Assembly: GCA_036571765.1 (NCBI GenBank)
Contig: BROE01000015.1
Coordinates: 6,552,474 to 6,616,473, forward strand
DNA from: Plecoglossus altivelis
Lineage: Eukaryota; Chordata; Actinopteri; Osmeriformes; Plecoglossidae
Direction of reading: 5' to 3'
DNA length: 64,000 nt
Below, piece by piece: positions 48,301 through 59,300 of this stretch (position 1 is its first letter; each line of letters opens with the position of its first letter). The notes below the pieces were generated by a model. That model saw nothing but the letters and a program-made list of their open reading frames with translations, was not told where the DNA came from and searched no databases. A program made the translations under genes and the position numbers.

Positions 48301-48450
48301 TTGAGCCGTCTCCAAGCCACGGGGGCGGTGTCCGTGGAGGAGCAGTTTCTTGCAGGGCCCCATGTTGCTGGCCCCCCTTAGCCAATCCCCTTCTCCGGAG
48401 GGGAAGGGGATCAAAGCAGCTAAGTAAACTGGTAGCCAACACAGCTTCAT
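45352..48450 (-). CDS. Predicted secreted Ser/Thr/Pro-rich protein, faintly ENDOD1-like (two exons)
   Basis: Minus-strand exon 1 (48450-48127) and exon 2 (47670-45352) join in phase 0 to 880 aa. The start MKLCWLPVYLAALIPFP looks like a signal peptide. The next segment (CKKLLLHGHRPRGLE ... VPFCKCF ... YVAALQS ... PLYWVYRI) follows the spacing seen at the start of ENDOD1-type proteins (C-x-x-FF-x-x-G-x-P-x-G ... ICQ ... ATLY ... IPVYSA). That is my own reading, and the nuclease R-G-x-L/H-x-P core is not evident. Residues about 385-560 are Ser/Thr/Pro/Glu-rich and mucin-like, with a repeated ETECT motif. A basic HKRRS site lies in the C-terminal third. I cannot assign a function. The intron is 456 bases. 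Confidence 0.6.
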
Positions 48451-50110
48451 CGCTCTTCTCTTGTCTGCGCTGAGGCAGACAAAGGCTCAAGAATAGTTTT
48501 TTTTATTGATCTACTGTTCACTCTTTCATTTTGAATATGTAAATGTGATATCTCACGTTATGCCTTCTAACTACTCCAGAGAATTATTCATGTTTAAGAT
48601 CGGAGCAGACACCAGTTTACTGTGTCATGTGTCACCTTGCAAGAAGAAGCACTCAACACTCTGCCCGTGATATAAATACGGGATTATTAGTTCAATTCAG
48701 TGGTCAAAGTTGAGTACTCAGTATCAGAGGACATTAAGAGGCCTTCAGTAAATGGCTGAATGGGATGAAAGAGTCTTCAAGGCTGTGTGTGCGTGTGTGT
48801 GTGTGTGTGTATGTGTACATCTTTCAGCTCTTATTCTTATCCTATATGTTCTTGAAATTATAGGAAAAAAAGACCTTTTTAGTTTGAAAATGTCTAATGG
48901 GTTCTCGGGTCACACTGGGGCCTTAATGTACAATCCTTTTAAAATTTTCACTAGCTGTTCGTGAACTGGTGACGAACAGATGAACACTATGTATTTCAGG
49001 GAATGGGACATTGCAGAGAAATCATGTCTGCAAACGAAATGTCCCATGTATTGAAAAAGAATGTAATTATCAGTATCCAAGAAGTAAACTGACTACACGG
49101 GTCAGACTTCCTTCCTTGTGACAAAGATAGTTTCACACGGACTCTGATTAGCTGACTTAAACTAATGTCACTCAGGACTCAGTAAAGTCACGTCTTCGTC
49201 CCACAGTACAAACACAGAGCCGTCAAGTCTAGATGACCAAAAGAGGGCAGGTAACAGAAGGCAAACGTGGCTCAGCTGCACAGAGTTTTTGCATGCTATC
49301 TCATGTTTGACACACCTTTCACCTTGCCAGCCTTTCTGAGAATACCAGCGGTGACATTGTGTAGGTCGTTTGTTCCCAGAATCATCCCTTCGCGCAACTT
49401 AAACAACACAAGGTAAGACCAGAAGGAAAATGCAATAGAAACTTGTTTGGCAAAAAGAACTGTTAGTCGTTAGCAAATGTTAATTGCATTTAAACTTTGA
49501 ACGACGACAGAGTATTGCTCTTGGGTTACATGTGGGAGTTTTCAGTTGTTCGGTCTTAAAAGACTGTCTGGATGATGAGTATGATTCAACCATGCGCAAC
49601 AATATCAATCCAGTTCAACTGGTCCTTTGCAGGTAGCAGATCCACTTCAATAACCTTTAACATTAAATGTCAATTATTCCAAGTGACCTTGTCATCTAAA
49701 AGGACTAAGGTTTTCAGAACCATGGAGTCAGTAGGGACCATTTAACTCTCAAAATAGTGGCAGCACTATCTTGCTCTGAAACACCTCTGGAACAGTGGTA
49801 AATCAGGGATTATTAGATATCCACATGACTCCTGCCCTTCTGATCAGACATAGAGGGAGAATAACTTATTTCTACCTCATTTTCTTATTTTTTTCAGTTC
49901 TTGAAAGCTTTGAAGTCGCGGTTCTGTAAGAGAATATTTCCGGGTAGTATTGTGAATGACGAGGGCTCCTGTTGAGAGTGACAAACCTAGCTGTCTCGCT
50001 TCTTTAACTGTACTGACTTCAGTCCGACTCTACAGGGACAAAACAAGCAACCTTTCTTAGTCTCCTTTCCTGCTCATCGCTTCTCACCACATCAGATCCA
50101 CAGCCAGAAG
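48451..50110. other. Intergenic spacer between divergent genes
   Basis: Presumed promoters of the minus-strand secreted-protein gene and the plus-strand 121-aa ORF. It holds a short GT repeat (48784-48812). No exon was recognised. Confidence 0.45.
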
Positions 50111-50476
50111 ATGGGAGCCGTCAACGCAAAAATAATTCTGCAAAACCGCAGCAATAGGAACATCCGCGTGTTCGTCTCGGACACGGTGCTGGAGAGGGAC
50201 GCCTTCATCGTGGCCGATAAAGTACCGGTACCCGGTGACGTGGCGGCTGACGAGCAGGAACCGCCCCCTGAGGCCGGGCCTCCAAAGTTCCGTTTCAGGA
50301 AAGACGTCTCCTGCGTCCGGGTGCTGCCGGACCAAAGCCAAGAGCTGCCCTGGAAGGTCAACCAGTTCCTGACAGCCTTCGTGGAGGATGTGGACGAAGA
50401 GGATGTCTTCTCCAAACAAATCATACCGAGCTTGGCTGTTCCTTCACCTGTCATCGTTTTCCTGTATGATGTGTAG
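50111..50476 (+). CDS. Orphan 121-aa protein
   Basis: ATG (50111) in good context (A at -3, G at +4) to TAG, with a poly(A) signal at 50764. I do not recognise it. It starts MGAVNAKIILQNRSNRNIRV and ends SPVIVFLYDV, with an acidic stretch VEDVDEEDVF. It has no signal peptide or transmembrane segment, and the composition is normal for a globular protein rather than a repeat translation. Alternating hydrophobic residues (KIILQ, IRVFVS, PVIVFLYDV) suggest a small beta-rich fold. The frame stays open upstream of the ATG for at least 60 bases, so a further 5' coding exon cannot be excluded. Confidence 0.6.
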   Translation: MGAVNAKIILQNRSNRNIRVFVSDTVLERDAFIVADKVPVPGDVAADEQEPPPEAGPPKFRFRKDVSCVRVLPDQSQELPWKVNQFLTAFVEDVDEEDVFSKQIIPSLAVPSPVIVFLYDV

Positions 50477-50763
50477 TTCAAATGATCACCCATGCGCTGC
50501 AGTTCCTATCTGATTTGAATGCGTCTGCAGGGAGCACACTATCATTTAGCGTACGAATATAAGGCTGTAGAAAGATATCACTTCTATTTGGTTAATGATT
50601 TCGAATGAATGGAAGAGCGGGTTGATGTCCAGCCAGTCTCTGACACGACAGATGACGAGGATTTCCATCTCTGAATCATCGTCCAACACAATAACACATC
50701 TTGCATAAATGTACACACTTTGTGTTAGAAGACTGAGGATGATGGATTTGCCACTGAGCTTTC

Positions 50764-50769
50764 AATAAA
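50764..50769 (+). terminator. Poly(A) signal AATAAA (121-aa ORF)
   Basis: Hexamer 288 bases after the stop, followed by a T/GT-rich element (CTGCTCTTTTGAGTGTGTTC). Confidence 0.65.
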
Positions 50770-51639
50770 ACTGCTCTTTTGAGTGTGTTCTGTGTATTGA
50801 TCCCAGGCTTTGTGTTGTGCCTTCTTGAGGAAAGGTTAGGCGCCATGAATGTTCCCTGTGTGATTTCTTTTGTGTCTCTGCTCTGTTTGCAACAGTTCCC
50901 CTTTTTTCAAAACGTATCCGTGTTCAACTTCCAGGGTAATTGCAATGACATGGCTCCATTTTGAATCACACTGAGGTCCTTTGTAAGCCATTCACCATGG
51001 GCCCGGCCTATCACCATGACTTTGCTGAATACGAGGTTAGTTATGAATAGGTATGTTGCAAAACATGGATTGCTAAGTTCAACAACAACCTAAGTCAAGC
51101 TGAGACCCATATGCACACAGAGACACACAAAGTCATTGGCATGCATGCAAACATGATTAGGCATTTGACTGATGCATAAGCCCACCCTTTCCTTCCAGCC
51201 GATCATGAGATTCACTGATGAAGTTGTAGAGAGAAGATGTTGAGGTAAACCGCTCCATAACTAAGCGCTGGCTCAGTTTGCTTTGGTAGCAGCTTCTGGG
51301 GGGTTTAGACAGGGAACAGACCCGGAGGAGTCCAGAACGAGAACACGCAGGCTGGCTGAGCAGAACAAACTCACCCATTTGAAGCAGAGTTCGAACACAG
51401 TTGGGGGGGGTTTTGTTTTTGAAACATTTCGATTTTGATTGTGTTCCTTAATGACAAGTTATGTAACAGACAGAAAACCCATCAGAGAACGACTCGAAAT
51501 TAACCAAGAGTCCAGGTAAGTCATTTTGAACAGATTGACAGTAACAATTCTTTCACGTATTTTTTAAATCTTGACCCATTTCTCACCCCTGCCACTTCAC
51601 TCTATCTCTTTCTTTCTCCTTCTCTCTACTCCCACAGTC

Positions 51640-53765
51640 ATGGCTAGCACAGCTTGCTTCTATTTGACCTATGTCCTCTGCCTGGTCCTGGGCCTACTGT
51701 GTGTGGTTTCCGTCACCTATTGGAACTTCCACTGGCGTGGAGGCTTCGCATGGGATGCCTCGGCGCTGCAGTTTAACTGGCACCCTGTTCTCATGGTAAC
51801 TGGCCTTCTGGTGCTCTACGGACAGGGTGAGTCACGTCATTTTTCACAGCTCTTTTACAACAGAAAACAATGATAACACCGACGTAACAAGTACATAACA
51901 AAGCCGCACATGTTCAAGTTCAAGTTGTGCTTTATTGTCATTCCGCTACATGCGGGTGCATACAGTGGAACGAAATGTCGTGCCTCACAGAGCCACGGTG
52001 CTACATAAGTACAGACATTCAACAGTACAGACAAACAACAAACAATTTAAAATAAATATAAAAATTTTCCTATACATAAACTAAACAGGATACAAACTAT
52101 ACAAACTGTACGAATACTTACCGATGTGCATGTGCAAAGAGTATTGTACATGTGCGAAGAATAGATACATATTATTACAGAGTCTTTCTTTTTTTTTCTT
52201 TTTTTTTTCTCCCTTGCCGTTGAGATGAGCTGTCAGTCTCTTTATCCCACGGTTGCCTACCACCAGGGTAAATTGGCTCAGTGAAAAGTGCGGAAATTAG
52301 CCTTAATGTGACTGTTAATGTCTTTCTGCAGAACCCAACTGCAAAGATAACAAAAGGCGTTCTGCTTCTTCCACTGTCTATCACAGCCTCTTACGTCCTT
52401 TCATGTTCAAACCACACATCCATGTCATCTGTATGCGTAAACAGCTTGAACTCACTGTACCTACTTCAGCACCATGAATACCCTGGTTTTCAGAACTGTT
52501 TCGAGACGCGTTAAAAAACAATGTTCTCCCTCCCTGAGCAGCGGCGATTGTGTACCGCGTCCCGTTCACATGGCAACACAAGAAGCAGAAGTGGAAGCTG
52601 GTGCACTCTGGCCTGCTGTTGTCCGCCCTGCTCCTGTCCATCCTGGGTCTGTGTGCTGTGTTTGACTTCCACTCAGGCTACCAGATCCCTGACCTCTACT
52701 CGCTCCACAGCTGGGTGGGCATCTGCACCACATTCCTGTTTGCATCGCAGGTAGGTCTACGTCGCAGCAGATGTTGACAGCGTAATACTTTCATGGCCTT
52801 AGGCACGTGACGTTAGCTCCTTAAGGCAGTCTCCTTAGGCAGACTGTTTTACACAGTGTGGAGTGGCAACTTGGTATTGTGTTAGACTTAATGAATTCCT
52901 TTAAAGCGTTTCCAGACAGCAGCATCAAATGATTCTACCATTGCAATTACCCTCTGTCCACTCTCCCTCTCATCTTTGCTAGTGGGTGGTGGGGCTGGCG
53001 GTCTTCATGGTGCCATGCTCTCCCCTTGGGTTGCGTCAACTCCTGAAACCAGTCCACAAATGGATGGGAGGGGCCATCTTTATCCTCAGCATGATGTCCT
53101 GCCTCTCTGGCATCAATGAGAAGCTTCTCCTGACTCTGTAAGAGACCCAGACTTACATAACACAGGCAGACTAAACACAGGGGTCTGCATGTTGTCTGAG
53201 AAGAATGAAACTAGGGGGAGACAATGTGTGTGGGTGGGTGTGTGGGGGGGAGGGATGTTAATCGAACGAGTGATTGAAACTGGGACTGATGAAGTGGTTG
53301 TCGTTTCTATCCAGTAACGGGAGCACTGCTGAGGCCTACTCAGCACTGCCTTCAGAGGCTGTTTTTGCGAACATCCTCGGGATTCTGATCGTGGGTTTTG
53401 GGCTGATCGTCCTTCGAATTTTAACCAATCAGAAGTGGCAAAGGCCAGACCGAATGCAGGAGGAATCGCAAGTGAGTAGCCACTACATATTACATAGTAT
53501 AGAATAACACGTGAGGGCTACACACAGAAAAGGATATCATGTTTGGATGCTGGTTTTGTGTTTTTTATATGTTTATACACAGATGTTTTCTGTGTAGAGC
53601 ACCATGCTAATGAGACACAAATGAAAACTATAAACGTTAACTTATACTGGCTGTAAATGTGGAGCTATTGGAATTTCTCCGTAGCTAAGGAACACGTATC
53701 TAGGGTAGTAATATTAATAGAGTTCTGCATCGCTTTTCTTTCAGCTGCTTTCTGGAGACAGTTGA
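51640..53765 (+). CDS. cyb561a3: Cytochrome b561 family member A3 (lysosomal cytochrome b), complete
   Basis: Exons 51640-51826, 52542-52750, 52983-53137, 53315-53471 and 53745-53765 join in phase to 242 aa, the length of human CYB561A3. It is a six-helix transmembrane protein that moves electrons from cytosolic ascorbate across the endosomal/lysosomal membrane and reduces Fe(III). The four haem-ligand histidines are present: NWHPVLM, KLVHSGLL, YSLHSWVG and PVHKWMGG. Family signatures YWNFHWRGGFAW, SGINEKL and LPSEAVFANI are clear. The tail QLLSGDS on its 21-base last exon fits the dileucine-type ending of A3. The ATG is two bases after a CCCACAG acceptor, so a non-coding 5' exon is expected; a good donor (TCCAG|GTAAGT) lies at 51515. 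Confidence 0.95.
51905..52130. repeat. Dispersed teleost repeat fragment
   Basis: Contains TTCAAGTTCAAGTTGTGCTT, TTATTGTCATTCC, ACAGTGGAACGAAATG and CACGGTGCTACATAA, which I recall as a widespread interspersed repeat in fish genomes. It lies in intron 1 of cyb561a3. Family name and edges are uncertain. Confidence 0.6.
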
Positions 53766-53921
53766 TGGAGTATCTCTGAATTGGTGCGTGATCAGAAATC
53801 TGAATTGTGCTGGTCAGATTTTGATCCCATGGAGTCAGTGTTTTTCATGGTGTTGAGCAGTCTACAAGACTTGAAGATTCAAGACGATAGGGACATACTG
53901 TATATCAAGAAGTGGATTCAC

Positions 53922-53938
53922 CCCCCCCCCCCCCCCCC
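53922..53938. repeat. Poly-C run
   Basis: About 17 consecutive C in the cyb561a3 3' UTR. Confidence 0.9.
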
Positions 53939-54180
53939 AACCCCAAAGTATGCACCTAAAAATAATGTACTTAATGCAAAGTTTTGAAACACATTTTATT
54001 ATTTCAAATAACATTAGAACTCCATGCATAAATAATTCATGCTAACCTTCACAAAGTCTTTGTCATTTCTATATTGAAAAGGAAAAAGGTTTTCTGCAAA
54101 TGTCGTATACAAAAATGTATCTAAGCATTTGAAATCCATGTGTGCAGAAGAGTTAATCCATTTAGCTGTCGTTTTACAGA

Positions 54181-54186
54181 AATAAA
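54181..54186 (+). terminator. Poly(A) signal AATAAA (cyb561a3)
   Basis: First canonical hexamer after the cyb561a3 stop, giving a 3' UTR of about 440 bases that ends before the tRNA gene. Confidence 0.45.
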
Positions 54187-54318
54187 CCTAACTGCGGAAA
54201 TTATTAAAATATCCCTCACCACCAACATAGCAACAATATTCCATAACACATTGTATTAGGAAATTATTTACAAATCGGTGAACAGTTTCCCATATATTAG
54301 AAAGGAAGAAAACACATA

Positions 54319-54390
54319 TGGAGATGCCGGGGATTGAACCCGGGGCCTCATACATGCAAAGCATGCGCTCTACCACTGAGCTACATCCCC
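54319..54390 (-). tRNA. tRNA-Ala(TGC): tRNA-Ala (anticodon TGC)
   Basis: On the minus strand the 72-base gene begins GGGGATGTAGCTCAGTGGTA and folds into a full cloverleaf. Acceptor GGGGATG pairs with CATCTCC and carries the G3-U70 wobble that marks alanine tRNAs; A is the discriminator. The anticodon loop reads CTTTGCATG (TGC). A-box TAGCTCAGTGG and B-box GGTTCAATCCC are intact. TTTT (forward AAAA, 54309-54312) a few bases downstream is a polymerase III terminator. Confidence 0.96.
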
Positions 54391-54866
54391 TTCCGTATCA
54401 TCATTTGACACAATTATGTTTATAAACTATATATACCTATACAAACTATTTTCCACTGCGTTAATTCATGCTAAATGTTGTGTCACGTACAAAACATACT
54501 GCACAGAGCTTTTACAGACTAATCTTCGATGGAATTGCCTACGGGAGGAATACATGTAAATGGCGACATTAGAAAAGGAACGTTGGAACATATCGACTGT
54601 TGACCCTTTGTTTCGTCACAGTGTGAAACAAAACGAAGTCAAAGTAAAATATAAGAAATAGTTTGTGGTTGCGGTAGTCACTGAAGGTCTGGGGTCGTAG
54701 CTGCGATATTGGCTGTATCAGGTAAGGCTGTATTTTTCATTACATCTATCCTGGAAATTAAAAAAGTCAACAACTGATGGTTTTTAATATTAGGCTTCTC
54801 GTTTAACTTGTGTTGTAATTGTCTTAGACATCTCCCTTGACTCGGGTCAGCCTGTCTGTAGCGAAC

Positions 54867-56268
54867 ATGGACCTCAAAGAAGAGCACGATTTACTTGGCC
54901 CCGTGACAGCTGATGGACCGTGGACTATGAAGAAAATATCTGAGGTTTAGAGAGATATTTTGACAGTTATATTTACAATTCGAGATGGTAACAGATGCTG
55001 TATGGAACAATCTGCTATACAGTTGTTCTCTAATTATATTCTCTGCAGGTCATCTCTGATCTAAAAAAAGACAACTTCAACCTCCGGCTTCGCATCTTCT
55101 ACTACGAGGAGTGCTTACAGAAGAAATGTGATGGCTCTGTGGAGGAACTGTGCAAAACGGTAAGTAGGTCCAGAAATAAAAGCGTTGGCTTAATTAGCGG
55201 CGCCTACCAACAGGAAGTTTAGCTAAATCCCAGTTGCTATGTGATCAACTAAACTGGCCTTGTCTAAATGCAGAACATCAACCTGAACGTGGAAGTGGAC
55301 ACGCTCAAGGAGGAGATGAGAGAATTGCAAAGAGTGGCTGCCCTTGCTATGTAAGTCTCTTTCAAGTGACAAACCCAAAAGCGTTCTACTTCACCTTATC
55401 CCTATCGCTTTGCTTGTGAACTACTAACCAGTTAGAGATCTGTCTTCTTGACTGATCCAGAGAAACCAGCAGTGAAATGGAGCAGATGCAACAGTCCTGC
55501 AACGTCCGGACTGCACAACTGGAAAAAGTAGGCATTACATCCATGCAGAGATGACGCATCAGTGTCCAAAATGTAACTGCACAGTTATGAGGGCCGAACT
55601 TAGTCATTGGGAGAGGTGGAGATGAAACAACTGGAGCAATAACAAATTGAAGCCTTGTCTTGTCATACCCCGGGCTTCCTATTGGCATTATGCTAAGAGA
55701 TACGTAGTAGACAAAGGCATACTTAATAGACTTAGTTAACAAAGATCAACACATATGGATGGACTGTCTGACTGAAGAGTTGATCTAAAGATAACTTTAA
55801 TCTCTTGTACCCCTTAACATCCTGAAAGTTTGATCTGTTTTCATTTTAGAATTAGGAATGTGTTTTACACAAATTACAATTAGGAATGTGTTTTTACCAT
55901 TTTGTTTCACTCAGGAAATATTGCTGTGTTTTCTCACCACTTTGTGCAGGATCTAGAACTATCTAAGCTTGAGGTGGGGAAACTTGTGGCCATGTTGGAG
56001 GAGGAAGAAACGCGTGTGCTTAAGCTGGAGAATGAACTCAAGGAGAACCTTCATTCAGATACTTCCTCCCAAACGGATCCACAACCCCAAGACGAGAAGT
56101 GTCCCAACCAAAACCAGGACCTTCTTAACTTGCTCTCGGAGAGAGACTGGTAAAATAGGACGAGAATTTTCTGTCATTTTCCCTGTAATGCCACCACATT
56201 TATCCAATGTTTCATAGTAATATCGATCAAAGTGTTCTTTCTCCCCTCCCACTATCTTGTTCTCTTGG

Positions 56269-56322
<54 letters not shown>

Positions 56323-56359
56323 CTCTCTGTCACTCTCTCTCTCTGTCACTCTCTCTCTG

Positions 56360-56390
<31 letters not shown>

Positions 56391-59300
56391 AACACACCCA
56401 GTCTCATAGAGCAGCTCCAGGCATCAGTAAAGTCCCAGGACACTCTTATAGAGCAATTGAGAGCAGGTGTGGTCAGACAGGTCAGTGGAGACCCACTTGC
56501 GAGTGTCTTAGACTGCCAACTCACATCCCTCATTGAGCAGCAGGTCAGCATCCGAATCCTTTCAAACATAGTTGTTAGCGTGACGCACAAATATAGAGTC
56601 TTTAAATGGACAAAATGTCTGTTTTGCTAGGTTCTGGAACAGGATATTAGCAGAGAGAAGCGAAAGTTCGACAAACAGTTGAAGGTATGGACCCGACACC
56701 AAACGTTCAGCAAAACTGAGGCAGCTCATTGGGAAAATGATCATATCAAAAGAAACATGATGATGATAATAATAATGATTTCCTGTCACATGGTTCCTGC
56801 ATCCTGTTCAGGACATTCAGGAGCTCCTGGAGCGGTCTAACGTGGACATGGCAGAGAAGGACGTCCTTTTGGCGGACAGTGAGCTCAAACTGAAGGAGCA
56901 AGAAGTCATCATTCTGAACCTGAACCACAAAGTGCGGGAGATAGACCAACAGCTGCAGGTAAACACCTTCCATCCATTTCAAAGGCAGACGTCACAGGTT
57001 GCTCTCCTTTATAAAATGTCAAGAGGATTCTGCTGAAAGCATTCATGCCGTGTTTTTATTTATAGCAGGCTACAGAGAAAGAGTCTAGTTGTCTGAATGC
57101 GGACGAGCAAAGCGAAAAAGAGGATGCGGCTGAGGTAGGAGAAGATGCCACATGAAACATGTCCCATCTCACACCGTGCCCCAGTATCAGTGTGGTGAGG
57201 CCAAGCACATGTGCCACAGACGGCTTAATGTTCCTTGTTTCTTCAAAGGACAAGGATAACGATTCCGTCGATCACCTCAAGCAGTGTTTGCAGGAGCAAG
57301 AAAGAGAGCTTCAAATGCTAAACAACCTCCTGTTCAGCCACGAAGACTCGATCCATGTGAGATCCATATTGTTGCTCAAGCAATATCGAACACTCCCCGA
57401 CACAATGATAGGGGGGGGGGGGGGGGGTATTCCGCAAGTAAACATTGCTCTTCACAACAAACCCTAGGCTCTAGAGACTGAACTGGTTAAGATGAAGGTG
57501 CTGCAGGAAAACCTGGAGCAGGCCAACGAGGACCTGGCGGAGAAGGATTTTGTCCTGATGGAGACGGAGACCAAACTAAAGGAGATGGAGGAGACTGTAC
57601 ACACCCTCACCTGTGAACTGCAGGAGAAAAACAACGTGAAACAGGTTGTTGATAACAAAAGAATGAATCTCAAACTCCATCACAATATATATGTGATCTA
57701 CGGTATAAATGAACTATAACGTGGTTTCATTGTTTCAGTGTCAACAGGTGTATTTGGAGCATCTATTTCAACTGAATTTTGAATGTAATCCCTGGTTGGG
57801 AATTCTGTTTTCCAGATCTCTGAATGTTCAGATTGTAATGCAAATCACCACCAAGGGGCAGCATTGCAGAAACAGCTTTTAGACCTGGAGCAGGCCTCTG
57901 AGGTAAACTGCCAACATACATCTCGTCTTACGAGGTCTTCTGACGACAAGTCACATGTGTAATCCTTCTGCTCCTAAAAAATTATAAGATGATTTGTTAA
58001 TCCTGATAATTGAACTGGTTGGTGGACTGGTTTGATCTGGGTTATGTTGCAGAGGGCCAGAGAAGACATGTTGGCTGTGATTGAAGAGAAGAACAGGGAG
58101 ATCTGTCGACTTCAGGAGTCTCTGTTAGACGTTCAGTCGCATCCCTCTCCCACTCAGGCAAACCTTCTGTCTCACATCCAAGATGCTATCAATGTATGGA
58201 TTTGCTGTGGGCTTAGCAATATGTGGATGTGATCTTTTATGTAGATCTATACAGATCTATACAGATCTATACCTATATCATATATGTAGATCATGTAGAT
58301 CTTTTATCAATGAGACTCGAATCGTGTATTAATTCAGTCAAATGCTTCTTTTAATGTGGTTGTTCATTCCCAGAGAGCCAGAGAAAAGATTATTTGTGCC
58401 ATCGAATGTAAAGAGAAGAACTCGTCAAATATAGCTCAACTGCTGCAGAAGATCATTGACCTGCAAGACAAAAACACTGAAATGTCGAACCAAGATTTAA
58501 TCAATGTACAAGTTGAATGATCCTTTATACCACACAAAACACAAATAGAAACAATATACAGACAATACAGTATATATATATATATATATATATTCAATAT
58601 ATCATTTTCCTGTTTTGACAGAATCTGGTTATCAAGATGAAGGAGAGAGACCTGGAAGTGGATCAAACTGCGGAGGCGTTCAAATGTCCGCCAGAAGCCG
58701 ATCAGGAGCTGCAGGAGAACCTCTCTGAAACTCCTCCGGACGAGGACCAAATGACCGTCTGCCTGCAGCAACCTGTCACAAGCCAGACGGAACCCGACGC
58801 TGAGGTACTGCACCCTCGGGACCCCGTCGTACTCGGCTAATGCGTTCCGTTTGGATGTTATTTCGATTTTCTCATTTTGTCCACGTGACGTTCGGTTCCA
58901 TCCCCACAGGTGATGGATGGCTGTTTGTGGGGGCAGTCGGAGGAGAGCGAGAGAGAGGCGGAGCGACTGAAACAGAGACCGATACCGACCGAGACAGCGC
59001 TGGCTCAGAGCCAAGGAGAGAACCTAAAACAGAAGACTGACTACCAACAGACTGTAGCAAGCGTTCAGACTGCTATCAACATGAATGCACACGTGTTAAA
59101 GGTGAGAAAAGTCTTACTTATCCTGTGAAGGGATACAATCGTCTGGTCATGGTGTTGATTTGACATGGTCAGTTGGTGGTCACGGTCTCTCTCCTGTAGG
59201 CTTTGGAGTCTGTGATGGAGGACCTGGACCGAGAGCTAGAACCAGCCAGGGAAATCTTAAGACAGCTGCAGCAAACTAAGGGATCCTTGGAGGATTACAT

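Noticed and set aside
48059..48490. Alternative 143-aa minus-strand frame overlapping the secreted-protein exon 1
   Set aside because: It lacks a signal peptide, and it ends the exon in phase 1, which does not fit exon 2 (phase 0). The ATG frame at 48450 joins cleanly.
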